This document shows, piece by piece, positions 1 through 7,942 of a DNA stretch of 64,000 bases (position 1 is its first letter; each line of letters opens with the position of its first letter). The notes under the pieces were generated by a model. The model ran no database searches. It had not been told where the DNA came from and was given only the letters and a program-made list of their open reading frames with translations. Source of the stretch: Planctomycetota bacterium (GTDB lineage: Bacteria > Planctomycetota > Planctomycetia > Gemmatales > Gemmataceae); contig JACPZP010000032.1 of the NCBI GenBank assembly GCA_016195405.1, positions 1 to 64,000 of the forward strand, in the 5' to 3' direction. The position numbers and the translations under genes were made by a program.

Positions 1-28
1 CCGCAGGAACTTTTTTCTTGCGTGCCAT
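1..28 (-). CDS. 5' end of an unidentified divergent gene (partial)
   Basis: On the minus strand an ATG at 28 opens a frame of nine codons (MARKKKVPA) that runs off the left edge. An AGGAG Shine-Dalgarno sequence lies 6 nt upstream of it, which is why I call a start here. The gene is transcribed away from rplM, so 29-231 is a divergent promoter region. The product cannot be named from nine residues; the Lys/Arg-rich start is all that can be seen. Confidence 0.5.
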
Positions 29-162
29 CCTTGGCTCCTGAAAAGAGCCTCGTCCCATCCCGTTGCCGAATCTACCATTTACCGACACAAGCATACCAGA
101 ACCCAGGCGCACCATGCAAACCGCGTCGTGCACCCGGCATTATCTCGCAGTTAATCTTCCCC

Positions 163-190
163 TTGACGCCCCTGTCCCGCCCCTTATCAT
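163..190 (+). promoter_or_regulatory. Candidate sigma-70-type promoter for rplM-rpsI
   Basis: TTGACG at 163-168 and TATCAT at 185-190 are separated by 16 bp, about 40 bp before the rplM start. It is the best match to a housekeeping promoter in this divergent intergenic region. Position and spacing support it; there is no experimental evidence. Confidence 0.4.
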
Positions 191-231
191 ATCTTTTTCC
201 TAAAATCTGGTTCCTGACTTGGAAAAGTTCG

Positions 232-666
232 ATGTCCACCTTCATGGCCAAGAACGGCGAGGTCCCGCAAGGCTGGCACGTGATTGACGCGACCGACAAA
301 GTCGTGGGCCGGCTCGCCGTCGCCATCGCCAATATTCTCCGCGGTAAACATCGCCCCGAGTATACCCCGCATCATGACACGGGCGAGTTTGTCGTCGTCA
401 TTAACGCGGAAAAGGTCAAGTTCACCGGCAAGAAGTGGGAGCAGAAAACCTACGCCGCCTATTCGCATTACCCCGGCGGGTTGAGAGTGCAGACAGCCGG
501 CGAAATCCGCGAGAAACATCCCGAGCGCATCCTGGAAGCCGCGGTGCGCCGCATGGTGCCGCGCAATCGCCTGGGACGCAAACAAATGCAAAAGCTGAAA
601 ATTTACGCCGGGCCGCAGCATCCACATCAGGCCCAGCAGCCGAAGGAACTCAAGCTCGACCTGTAA
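232..666 (+). CDS. rplM: 50S ribosomal protein L13
   Basis: Large-subunit ribosomal protein L13, 144 residues, the usual length. The family core is clear: WHVIDATDKVVGRLA near the N-terminus, the GKHRPEYTPHHDTGEFVVVI stretch around residues 40-60, and VRRMVPRNRLGRK then LKIYAGPQHPHQAQQP near the end. The frame is open upstream to 22, but those 70 residues do not resemble L13, so I start at the ATG at 232; an ATG at 244 is a possible alternative. rpsI follows 66 bp downstream on the same strand, the common L13-S9 pair. Confidence 0.95.
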   Translation: MSTFMAKNGEVPQGWHVIDATDKVVGRLAVAIANILRGKHRPEYTPHHDTGEFVVVINAEKVKFTGKKWEQKTYAAYSHYPGGLRVQTAGEIREKHPERILEAAVRRMVPRNRLGRKQMQKLKIYAGPQHPHQAQQPKELKLDL

Positions 667-720
667 TGTAGCTGAACTCGTAAGAGTTCAGGGCACCGAA
701 TTCCGACGAATTCGGCTACA
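667..720. repeat. Nested palindromic repeat between rplM and rpsI
   Basis: The element begins at the base after the rplM stop codon. Two perfect hairpins lie side by side: CTGAACTC-GTAA-GAGTTCAG (672-691) and CCGAATTC-CGAC-GAATTCGG (696-715). Outer arms TGTAG (667-671) and CTACA (716-720) pair around both, so the whole can fold as a three-way junction or cruciform. It fills nearly all of the gap; only the rpsI ribosome binding site is outside it. Similar layouts recur elsewhere in the window with different sequences. Confidence 0.85.
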
Positions 721-732
721 AGAGGATTTGAC

Positions 733-1176
733 GTGGCAGAAGCGACCGCGAAAAAGATTTATCACCTCGGCACCGGCCGGCGCAAAACCAGCGTGGCTCG
801 CGTCCGCCTTGCCGATGGCGCCGGCAAGATTTCGATCAATGGCCGCACGCTGGAAGATTTCTTCACCGAGGACAAGGATCGCAGCGCCGTGGTCGGCCCG
901 CTCATGGTTACGGAGATGCGCAATCGCCTCGATGTGACGGTCAGCGTGCGCGGCGGCGGCATCACCGGCCAAGCCGGCGCCATCTCGCAAGGCGTCGCCC
1001 GCGCCCTCAAGCAGATGTTTGGCCACGCCCCGCATGAAACCGGCGCCGAAGGCGACGGCGGCATGGCCAAGAAGCTGCGCGATTCCGGCTACCTCACCCG
1101 CGACGGTCGCATGAAGGAACGTAAGAAGTATGGCCGCAAAGGCGCCCGCAAGAGCTTCCAGTTCTCGAAGCGGTAG
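733..1176 (+). CDS. rpsI: 30S ribosomal protein S9
   Basis: Small-subunit ribosomal protein S9, 147 residues from a GTG start with AGAGGA 6 nt upstream. Family hallmarks are visible: GTGRRKTSVARVRL at the N-terminus, the GGGITGQAGAISQGVARAL core, and the basic C-terminal tail ending KKYGRKGARKSFQFSKR, which in S9 reaches into the ribosomal P site. It is cotranscribed with rplM across a palindromic repeat. Its stop codon abuts the stop of the convergent gene at 1177 with no spacer. Confidence 0.95.
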   Translation: MAEATAKKIYHLGTGRRKTSVARVRLADGAGKISINGRTLEDFFTEDKDRSAVVGPLMVTEMRNRLDVTVSVRGGGITGQAGAISQGVARALKQMFGHAPHETGAEGDGGMAKKLRDSGYLTRDGRMKERKKYGRKGARKSFQFSKR

Positions 1177-2142
1177 TTACCACCGGTCCATACGTCGCAC
1201 CAGTTCGGCCAATCGCCCTGCAACGGCTTCACGATCCTCATACGGTCGCTTCTGGTGGTAAAGCCACCGTATCCAGTTGGCAACTCCCAGAATCACGCCC
1301 GAACGATCGAGAGCTTTTGCCAATTCGGTCTCCTCCGGCGACAATTCCCGACAAGTCCGATAAGCCTCAATTCCCACGGACCAGCCCGGGGGATCGCCGA
1401 CAAGGCTTCCCAACAGCCTCGCCAGATCGACGGCGGCGTTGTCCCATTTGACGCTGCCGTAATCAATCAAGCCGGTGACCTCGTCTCCAGTGAACAGAAC
1501 GTGATCGTGCCAGATATCGCAAAGACAGGCATGCACCGGCAGATCCGTTGCGTTCCATGGCTCAAGTAGCTGGGGAATTGATCCGGTCAATCGCTCAAGT
1601 CTGCTAATCGCTTGGCTCGCCCGCGGCGTGACTGGATCGCCCTCATCGAATACGGGTCGCCAACCGCTTTCCCACAGCGCCGACCATTCTCGCCAGGCGG
1701 TCCACCGGCGCGCGACGGCCGGACACGGACCATGACTTGGATTCATTTTGTCCCAGGCAAGGTGTAATTGCGCCAGGGCTACGCAAGCCGCCTTGAGCCG
1801 TGCAGATGTCGGTTTCTCACGGAAATCAGACTTTCCAGGCCGCCAGGTTGTCAATTCCCAGATGTGCTCGTCGATCTCAAGCCAGCTTCCGCCGCGCGCG
1901 GTGCGAATCAATTTCGGCACGAATTCAAGATTCACGCTCGCAGCCGCCTCGAGTAGCGCGTGAATGTTGTCGAGAGTCCGCCCTAACGTGTTCGCCGGCC
2001 ACATTCGCAGGCAAAGGCTACCCAAGAGCCCATCAGTGCGCCAGATTTGAGCCCCACTGAATCCGCTTTGATGGCGAATGCGTTGAACCGTGGCTGCCAG
2101 GCCCGCCGGATATCGGCTCAAGACTTTGTCAACTGGTGACAT
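1177..2142 (-). CDS. Phosphotransferase of the aminoglycoside phosphotransferase (APH)/choline kinase-like fold
   Basis: 321 residues, apparently cytoplasmic. The C-terminal half carries the APH-type catalytic loop, LCDIWHDHVLF, followed by the metal-binding GLIDYGS. Compared with the usual HGDLHPGNVLF, the catalytic Asp is kept but the preceding His and the metal-binding Asn are replaced (by Leu and His), so activity may be altered. The substrate is unknown. In this fold it may be an amino sugar, a small alcohol or a protein, and nothing here points to antibiotic resistance. The gene is convergent with rpsI and lies downstream of nuoN in the same orientation. Confidence 0.7.
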   Translation of the reverse strand: MSPVDKVLSRYPAGLAATVQRIRHQSGFSGAQIWRTDGLLGSLCLRMWPANTLGRTLDNIHALLEAAASVNLEFVPKLIRTARGGSWLEIDEHIWELTTWRPGKSDFREKPTSARLKAACVALAQLHLAWDKMNPSHGPCPAVARRWTAWREWSALWESGWRPVFDEGDPVTPRASQAISRLERLTGSIPQLLEPWNATDLPVHACLCDIWHDHVLFTGDEVTGLIDYGSVKWDNAAVDLARLLGSLVGDPPGWSVGIEAYRTCRELSPEETELAKALDRSGVILGVANWIRWLYHQKRPYEDREAVAGRLAELVRRMDRW

Positions 2143-2193
2143 GCCTCGGTCCGCCTTATCAGGGCCGCGCCCGTTAGGAAGCGGTTCCGAAGT

Positions 2194-3792
2194 TCACCGC
2201 TGGGCAATTGGCGACGGCGTGCTTTTTATCCCTGTGGCGTTCTTCACCGCGTCTAACAGTACATTCGCTCCCGGCGGGATGCTGAGGCCAATGGTTAGAA
2301 CGGCGCACACGATCAGCGTCACAAGACCGGGTACGTTCCGCCGCCCCTGAATCGGCCTAAGCGCCGTTCGCAGGTACATGACCGCGATGATGCGCAAATA
2401 ATACCAGCCGCCGACCGCGGCGTTCAGCATGCCTATGACCGCCAGCCAGCGATAAAGATCGGCCTGTTCGCCGACGACATTCATGGCGCCGAAGAAGATC
2501 AAGAACTTGCCGGTAAAGCCGGCCGTCAGCGGCATGCCGATGAGGCTAAACATGAACACGGCCAACATCAAAGCGACGTAGGGATGACTGCCGCTCAGGC
2601 CGGCGAGATCCTCCACATTGTCGACGGGCCGTTCCGGAGTGCTCAGGAAGGCGATAACCGCGAAAGCGCCGATGGTCATGACTCCGTAAGCGACCAAGTA
2701 ATAGAGCAACGCATGCACACCATCGGAGCCGCTGCTTCGTTCGCTGAGATAAGGCGCGGCCGCCAAGGCCACCAGCATGTAGCCGGCATGAGCGACGCTG
2801 GAATAGGCCAAAAGGCGTTTCAGATTGTCCTGCAGCACGGCCAGCAGATTGCCAAGCGACATGGTGAACGCCGCTAGGAACCAAAACAGGATTGGAACCT
2901 GATCGCTGAGAGCCATGCCCGGCAACACATGCGGCCGACCGGCTACGGGCACAAGCACGCCGTCTGGCGTCACGAACCCAAGCACCCGAAGCAGCGCGAT
3001 GAAGCCGGCCAGCTTCGGCAGCGAAGCGAGCAGGGCCGCTCCGACCGTCGGGGCGCCTTGGTAAACATCCGGCGCATAGAAGTGAAACGGGGCCGCGGTG
3101 ATGCGAAAGCCTAGCCCAGCCACCACCGTGATCAAGGCGATCTGGGCCACGGCTGGCATGTCGCCGCCGCCTTGTCCATAAAGGGTATGCAAAATGGCGG
3201 CAATGTTGGTCGTGCCCGTCAAACCGTAAAGATAGCTGAAGCCGAAGAGCAGGAGCGCCGACGAGAAGATGCTCAGAAGGAAATACTTGAGGGCAGCTTC
3301 CTGGGCGGCGTCGTCATGGCGCGGCAAGTACAGCAGGATGTACGTTGGGATGCTGATCAATTCGAGCGCGAGATAGAGGCTCACCAGGTCATTCGCGCAA
3401 GCCGTCAGGCCGACGCCGCCGATGATCACCAACAGGCACGCTAGGTAATCGGCCGCGTGACGATCGGGGACTTCGTTCCAACTAAAAAGCACCAGCAGAA
3501 TGCCGGCGACGATTGCCAGCACGCGGACAAAGTTCGCCAGGGAATCGAACAGTAGCGGCGTGCTGAATGTCGCCGTCCGGCCCGCCTCGCCCGAAGGAAG
3601 GACGAAGCCAGCTGTAATCGTCAGCACGAATAGGGACGCCACCAAACTGCCCAGCGCCGCCCAAGACCAAAGATAGCGTCCCGAGCGGAAAGTGCCGCCG
3701 ATGAAAATGCCGGTCGCCGCCACCGCCAGAACTATTTCCGGCAGGATGTAGCGGAATTGACCGGCCAACAGCGCATTTTGGAGATCATTCAT
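2194..3792 (-). CDS. nuoN: NADH-quinone oxidoreductase subunit N
   Basis: Antiporter-like membrane subunit N of respiratory complex I, which couples NADH-to-quinone electron transfer to proton pumping. 532 residues, about 14 predicted membrane segments. The N-subunit signature LALELISIPTYILLYLPR followed by EAALKYFLLSIFSSALLLFG is present, as are the key lysines of antiporter-like subunits (LKYF; NLKRLLAYSSVAHAGYML). It is the last gene of the nuo operon and begins 2 nt after the nuoL stop. nuoM, which normally lies between L and N, is absent here. Confidence 0.93.
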   Translation of the reverse strand: MNDLQNALLAGQFRYILPEIVLAVAATGIFIGGTFRSGRYLWSWAALGSLVASLFVLTITAGFVLPSGEAGRTATFSTPLLFDSLANFVRVLAIVAGILLVLFSWNEVPDRHAADYLACLLVIIGGVGLTACANDLVSLYLALELISIPTYILLYLPRHDDAAQEAALKYFLLSIFSSALLLFGFSYLYGLTGTTNIAAILHTLYGQGGGDMPAVAQIALITVVAGLGFRITAAPFHFYAPDVYQGAPTVGAALLASLPKLAGFIALLRVLGFVTPDGVLVPVAGRPHVLPGMALSDQVPILFWFLAAFTMSLGNLLAVLQDNLKRLLAYSSVAHAGYMLVALAAAPYLSERSSGSDGVHALLYYLVAYGVMTIGAFAVIAFLSTPERPVDNVEDLAGLSGSHPYVALMLAVFMFSLIGMPLTAGFTGKFLIFFGAMNVVGEQADLYRWLAVIGMLNAAVGGWYYLRIIAVMYLRTALRPIQGRRNVPGLVTLIVCAVLTIGLSIPPGANVLLDAVKNATGIKSTPSPIAQR

Positions 3793-3794
3793 AC

Positions 3795-5771
3795 TCAGCG
3801 CAACAAGATCGCCAGGAAAAACCCGCCCACTCCCAGCGCCATAAGCAACGCGTAAAACTGCACCAGCCCGTTTTGCACCGGGCGAACCGCATAGCCAATA
3901 AACGCGGGGACTTGCCCGACCAAATCGACCAGGCCGTCCACGATGTATTGATCGACGACTCGCGCAAGCAGTGCCAGCACTGTCAGCGGCTTGACGATCA
4001 TCGAATAGAAGAAATCATCCAGATAGAATTTGTTCCGCGACAGTTCGTAAAGGCCCGTCCACGCTCTCGCCAGGGAATCCGCCAAAGCCGGTTGCCTAAC
4101 ATACATCCAATATGCAGCGCCGACGCCCGTAAGCGCAACGATGCTGCTGAAGAGCATTACGAGATAATCGTGCGCATGTTCGGCCCTATCTGAAAGGAGC
4201 CGGCGCGGAAACTCCGGGTTGACCCAGTGCTCTTCAAGAAATCCGCCGAACCATCCGGTTGGACCGAACACTAATCCGGCGCCAACAGCCCCGACAGCCA
4301 GTACGCACAGTGGCAATGTCATCACTGGCGGCGATTCGTGCGCGTGGTGGCCCGCTTCGTGCGGCACTTTCTCCTCGCCCCAGAACGTCAAGAAGTAGGC
4401 CCGGAAGGTGTAGAAACCGGTCAAGCCAGCGGTCGCCACGCCGATGAAAAACAGAAGCAGATAGATGCCCGAGGCGAAGGACCCCGGCTGCCCCGCCTGT
4501 TTGGTCACGGCCAGTATCTCATCCTTGCTCCAGAAACCCGATAGAAGCGGAATGCCCGCGAGCGCTCCGGCGCCGCACAGAAACGTCCAGTGCGTGACCG
4601 GCAGCAATCTGCGCAAGCCGCTGAATCGGCGCATGTCGATGATGCCGCCCATCGCATGCATTACGCTGCCGGCGCCTAAGAACAACAATGCCTTAAAGAA
4701 CGCATGCGTGAACAGGTGGAAGATCGCGGCGGTCACGGCGACGGCAGCCAAGCGATGGTCCATCGTGCCGCTGCCAAGCGCCAAGAACATATAGCCCAAC
4801 TGGCTGATCGTCGAATACGCCAGCACGCGCTTCAGGTCGCTTTGCGTGAGCGCGATTAGCGCCGCCAACAGGGCCGTGCCTGCGGCGATGCAGGCGACCA
4901 CAAGCTGTGCCTCCGGCGCTTGACCGAAAAGCGGCGTGCAGCGCGCGACCAGATATACGCCGGCCGTCACCATCGTGGCCGCATGTATCAGGGCGCTGAC
5001 AGGCGACGGACCTTCCATGGCGTCGGGCAACCAAACATGGAGCGGAAACTGCGCGGACTTGCCGACCGCCCCGGAGAAAAGCAGCAGACAAATCACCACA
5101 AGTAGACCGTGATTGTCGAAACTCCTGGCACGTTCGAAAACGACATCGTATTCCAGCGAGTATCCGAAATTCACCCAAATGAGCAGAATGCCGAGGAATA
5201 AACCGACATCGCCAAGCCGCGTGACCAGAAATGCTTTGCGAGCCGCGTCCGCCGCCGAGGGCTTGGCGTACCAAAAGCCGACGAGCAGATAGCTGCACAG
5301 CCCAACGCCCTCCCACGCGGCAAAGAGCACGATGAAGTTGTTGGCCAGAACGAGCAGCGTCATGGAGGCCAAGAACAAGCTGACCGCGGCGAAGAAACGT
5401 GGGAAGCCGGGATCGCCGTGCATGTAGCCCACAGAATAGATGGCGATGAGCGAGCCGATGAACGTCACCGTCACCAGCATGACCGCCGTTAAACCATCTG
5501 CCTGAAGCGAGAAGGGAATATCGACGTTGCCGGCGTGAAACCACGTGTAGTAGATCCGAATGCACCTGTGGCCATCGATCCGGTCGCCCTCAAGCCCGGA
5601 CACCGCCGAAAGCGTCATGAAAGACAGGATGCAGGCTCCGATCGCGCCGCCGATGCAGAGCCAATGACTTCGATCGCGCAGAATCGCCTTGCCTAAAACG
5701 CCGATTACCGCGGCAGCCAACAGCGGCAGTGCCGGGATCAGCCACAGATAGTAGCGCGGGTCGCTAAACAT
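3795..5771 (-). CDS. nuoL: NADH-quinone oxidoreductase subunit L
   Basis: Largest antiporter-like subunit of complex I, 658 residues, about 16 membrane segments, with the C-terminal amphipathic arm and final helix typical of NuoL. Diagnostic pieces include FIVLFAAWEGVGLCSYLLVG, SAQFPLHVWLPDAMEGPSPV, SALIHAATMVTAGVYLV and SDLKRVLAYSTISQLGYM. NuoL rather than NuoM is indicated by the WEGVGLCSYLL motif and the long C-terminus. It overlaps nuoK by 8 bp and is followed directly by nuoN. Confidence 0.95.
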   Translation of the reverse strand: MFSDPRYYLWLIPALPLLAAAVIGVLGKAILRDRSHWLCIGGAIGACILSFMTLSAVSGLEGDRIDGHRCIRIYYTWFHAGNVDIPFSLQADGLTAVMLVTVTFIGSLIAIYSVGYMHGDPGFPRFFAAVSLFLASMTLLVLANNFIVLFAAWEGVGLCSYLLVGFWYAKPSAADAARKAFLVTRLGDVGLFLGILLIWVNFGYSLEYDVVFERARSFDNHGLLVVICLLLFSGAVGKSAQFPLHVWLPDAMEGPSPVSALIHAATMVTAGVYLVARCTPLFGQAPEAQLVVACIAAGTALLAALIALTQSDLKRVLAYSTISQLGYMFLALGSGTMDHRLAAVAVTAAIFHLFTHAFFKALLFLGAGSVMHAMGGIIDMRRFSGLRRLLPVTHWTFLCGAGALAGIPLLSGFWSKDEILAVTKQAGQPGSFASGIYLLLFFIGVATAGLTGFYTFRAYFLTFWGEEKVPHEAGHHAHESPPVMTLPLCVLAVGAVGAGLVFGPTGWFGGFLEEHWVNPEFPRRLLSDRAEHAHDYLVMLFSSIVALTGVGAAYWMYVRQPALADSLARAWTGLYELSRNKFYLDDFFYSMIVKPLTVLALLARVVDQYIVDGLVDLVGQVPAFIGYAVRPVQNGLVQFYALLMALGVGGFFLAILLR

Positions 5772-6195
5772 GGCTGACTTCTTCCTCGCGCTTTTGCGGC
5801 GCCGGACCAGCCGGCGTCAGCCGTGGCGAAGGCTCTTCCATGGGTGGAAGCGGCAACGGCTCCTCGTCGATTACCGCATCTTGGTCGGGCTCGCGCAGCT
5901 CTTGCCAGAGGCTCACATCCAGCGATTTGCGGCGGCGGTAGAGCATCAGGATCAACGCCAGGGCGATTGCAGCCTCGCAGGCGGCCACCGTAATCATGAA
6001 CAACGTCAGCACCTGGCCGCCCAGGTTGCCGCGAAAGCGCGAAAACGCCAGCAGATTGACGGCCACTCCTTGCACCATCATCTCGGCCGACAGGAACATC
6101 AGAATCAGATTGCGGCGGGCGAGAAAGCCGATCGCGCCAAGTCCAAATAGGATCGCGCCGAGGACCAAGTAGCTTTGGAGGCCGACGGGGGTCAT
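5764..6195 (-). CDS. nuoK: NADH-quinone oxidoreductase subunit K
   Basis: Small membrane subunit K of complex I. The first ~90 residues form the three expected helices, with the buried Glu motif LMFLSAEMMVQGVAVNLLAF and ACEAAIALALIL. I start at the ATG at 6195, which overlaps the nuoJ stop (ATGA); the longer upstream frame is nuoJ read out of phase. Total 143 residues against about 100 usual: the extra ~50 residues are a hydrophilic, Pro- and Glu-rich C-terminal tail with no recognisable domain. Its end overlaps the nuoL start. Confidence 0.93.
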   Translation of the reverse strand: MTPVGLQSYLVLGAILFGLGAIGFLARRNLILMFLSAEMMVQGVAVNLLAFSRFRGNLGGQVLTLFMITVAACEAAIALALILMLYRRRKSLDVSLWQELREPDQDAVIDEEPLPLPPMEEPSPRLTPAGPAPQKREEEVSHV

Positions 6196-7229
6196 CGCAG
6201 GGCCTCCTGCCGCCTTCCGGCAATCGCAATAGCCCCGATGGTTGCCACGAGGAGCAGCATCCCCGCCAACTCGACCGGAATGAGATAGTCGCTGAAGAGC
6301 GATTTGCCCAGCGCAGCGACGTTGCGGGCGGGCAAACGTTCGGTCAAGGCTCCCGAAGACGTGGTTTTCCAAGCATCCGGATCGTTGGGCGCGACACCGC
6401 TGTTCTTGGAAAGATGCTTTTCCGTGGGGACGAGACTTCCGACCCGCACATGCGAGCTGAGCAACCTTCGCGCTCGTGAGGTCAGCGCCGGCACATCCAT
6501 CCGAGCCCAATCGCCTTCAAGGTTGTCGATTTCCGTGTGTTCTTGGGGCAATTGTTTCTTAAGCTCCTCCATCATTGCCAAACGGCGGATTTTCTTGGGA
6601 TCGCCCATCTTCTTTGGATCGCCCATGATTTCTTTGATTTCCGCGGGCGTATTGGCGTCGGCTACTTGCCGGAGCGTCGCCATGGCGGAATCCAAGTCAT
6701 TGTTCTGGTAAGTCCGGTGCAAGACGCACAACAGCCCGCCGATGAGCACGAATCCCGCCAGGCTCGCCAGAAACTGCTCGCGCGAGCGCTGGTCCGCCTC
6801 CGAGATGCCCGCCTGCTGGGCCAGCATGATCACGAACAGGAACGTGACCACGATGGCGCCGGCGTAAACGATGATGGTCGCCGCCATGAGAAACGGCGCC
6901 GCGTTCAGCAGAAAGATGCCGCAGCTCGCCAGCACTATCAGGGCGAATGACAAGGCCGCGTGCACCGGATTTTTCTGCGAAATCATCAGCCCACCGCCCA
7001 AGATCGCGAGGCCGGCGAATGCGTAAAAGAGGATCGATTCGGGCAATGGTCCGACCGCTGCGACGAGGAGCCAGCCCGCCAACAGTAAGGCCGCAGCGCC
7101 TAATAGCGCGCCAGGAAGCGGCCGCGAGCGCCGTCCTTGAGGCAACAGAAAATAAATGCCGACAAACCCGAAGAGCGCCGGCGAGAGCAGCGTCCAATTC
7201 TCGCCCAGGAATGAAGTGACCCGCGTCAT
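6192..7229 (-). CDS. nuoJ: NADH-quinone oxidoreductase subunit J with a large hydrophilic insertion
   Basis: Membrane subunit J of complex I, 345 residues against about 165-200 normally. The first four helices are ordinary (FAGLAILGGGLMISQKNPVH; ATIIVYAGAIVVTFLFVIML). A hydrophilic stretch of roughly 130 residues then precedes the last helix (IPVELAGMLLLVATIGAIAI). It includes a local duplication, MGDPKK twice. The start at 7229 is chosen because the longer frame reads back through the nuoI repeat region. It overlaps nuoK by 4 bp. The insertion should sit in a loop between helices 4 and 5; its role is unknown. Confidence 0.9.
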   Translation of the reverse strand: MTRVTSFLGENWTLLSPALFGFVGIYFLLPQGRRSRPLPGALLGAAALLLAGWLLVAAVGPLPESILFYAFAGLAILGGGLMISQKNPVHAALSFALIVLASCGIFLLNAAPFLMAATIIVYAGAIVVTFLFVIMLAQQAGISEADQRSREQFLASLAGFVLIGGLLCVLHRTYQNNDLDSAMATLRQVADANTPAEIKEIMGDPKKMGDPKKIRRLAMMEELKKQLPQEHTEIDNLEGDWARMDVPALTSRARRLLSSHVRVGSLVPTEKHLSKNSGVAPNDPDAWKTTSSGALTERLPARNVAALGKSLFSDYLIPVELAGMLLLVATIGAIAIAGRRQEALR

Positions 7230-7248
7230 GAGTATTTCGAGTTCCCGC

Positions 7249-7848
7249 TTACACCTTCGGTGCCGAAGCCTTTGGTTCCGACGCAATCGGTTCCGACGCA
7301 ATCGGTTCCGACGCAATGCTCAGCTTCCCGGACCGCGTGCGAATCGGATCGGTGCCCGCCGCGACCGTTTGATCAAAAACGCTCAGGAGCTTTTCCTTGT
7401 CGAACATCATTTCCTCGCGGCTAAGCCCGGTGTGATCGAACAGCGTGGTCAGCTCGATGGCGTCGCACGGACAGGCCTGCTCGCACATGCCGCAATAGAT
7501 GCAGCGCAATTCGTCGATGACGAACACTTCCGGGTACTTCTCGCGATCGGGCCACGGCGACGGCGCTGCGACGATGTCGATGCACCGGGCCGGACAAGCC
7601 GTCGAGCACATGTAACACGCGACGCATTTGACGCGTCCTTCCTCGTCGCGGTTGAGCCGATGCACGCCGCGGTAATTGGCCGGCAGCTTCGGCTTCTCCT
7701 CCGGATATTGTTGCGTGACGTTGGGTGAGAACATGTGCTTGAGCGTCGTTTGAAAGCCTTGCATGATCGCAGGGATATAGAGCTTTTCCACAAGCCCCAT
7801 CCGCGGCGCCTTCACCCAACGCACATCCTCGTCCTTCATCGGCATCAC
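7249..7848 (-). CDS. nuoI: NADH-quinone oxidoreductase subunit I
   Basis: Peripheral-arm subunit I of complex I, binding two [4Fe-4S] clusters (N6a, N6b). Both CxxCxxCxxxCP motifs are present: CVACYMCSTACP and CIYCGMCEQACP. 199 residues. The C-terminus carries a degenerate tandem repeat (ASEPI units) encoded by a 15-bp DNA repeat at about 7268-7316, which looks like recent slippage expansion beyond the conserved domain. ATGs at 7848, 7845 and 7839 are all possible starts. Upstream lies a palindromic repeat, then nuoH. Confidence 0.95.
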   Translation of the reverse strand: MMPMKDEDVRWVKAPRMGLVEKLYIPAIMQGFQTTLKHMFSPNVTQQYPEEKPKLPANYRGVHRLNRDEEGRVKCVACYMCSTACPARCIDIVAAPSPWPDREKYPEVFVIDELRCIYCGMCEQACPCDAIELTTLFDHTGLSREEMMFDKEKLLSVFDQTVAAGTDPIRTRSGKLSIASEPIASEPIASEPKASAPKV

Positions 7849-7859
7849 GATCCCCCCGC

Positions 7860-7942
7860 GTAAGGCGGATTTGCAATCCGTCCATTCAAAGGGACGGTCT
7901 GCAAAACCGTCCTACTTCTCGACGGTTTGCAAACCGTCCTAC
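7860..7942. repeat. Palindromic repeat, GGACGG-TTTGCAAA-CCGTCC family, three arms
   Basis: Three successive hairpin units built on GACGG-N-TTTGCAAA-CCGTC: 7860-7883, 7893-7915 and 7921-7942. The last unit ends in CTAC, whose CTA is the complement of the TAG stop of nuoH, so the repeat supplies the stop codon. The same family occurs at 19541-19596 and 26201-26256. It lies between nuoH and nuoI within an otherwise tight operon. Confidence 0.85.

Noticed and set aside
22-231. N-terminal extension of rplM to 22
   Set aside because: The added 70 residues do not resemble L13 and cover a promoter-like sequence. The ATG at 232 gives a normal-length protein.
2194-3792. Possibility that the last nuo gene is nuoM rather than nuoN
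   Set aside because: The sequence LALELISIPTYILLYLPR and EAALKYFLLSIFSSALL are N-subunit features, and the M-type WELMLIP and AaikFFLYT blocks are absent.
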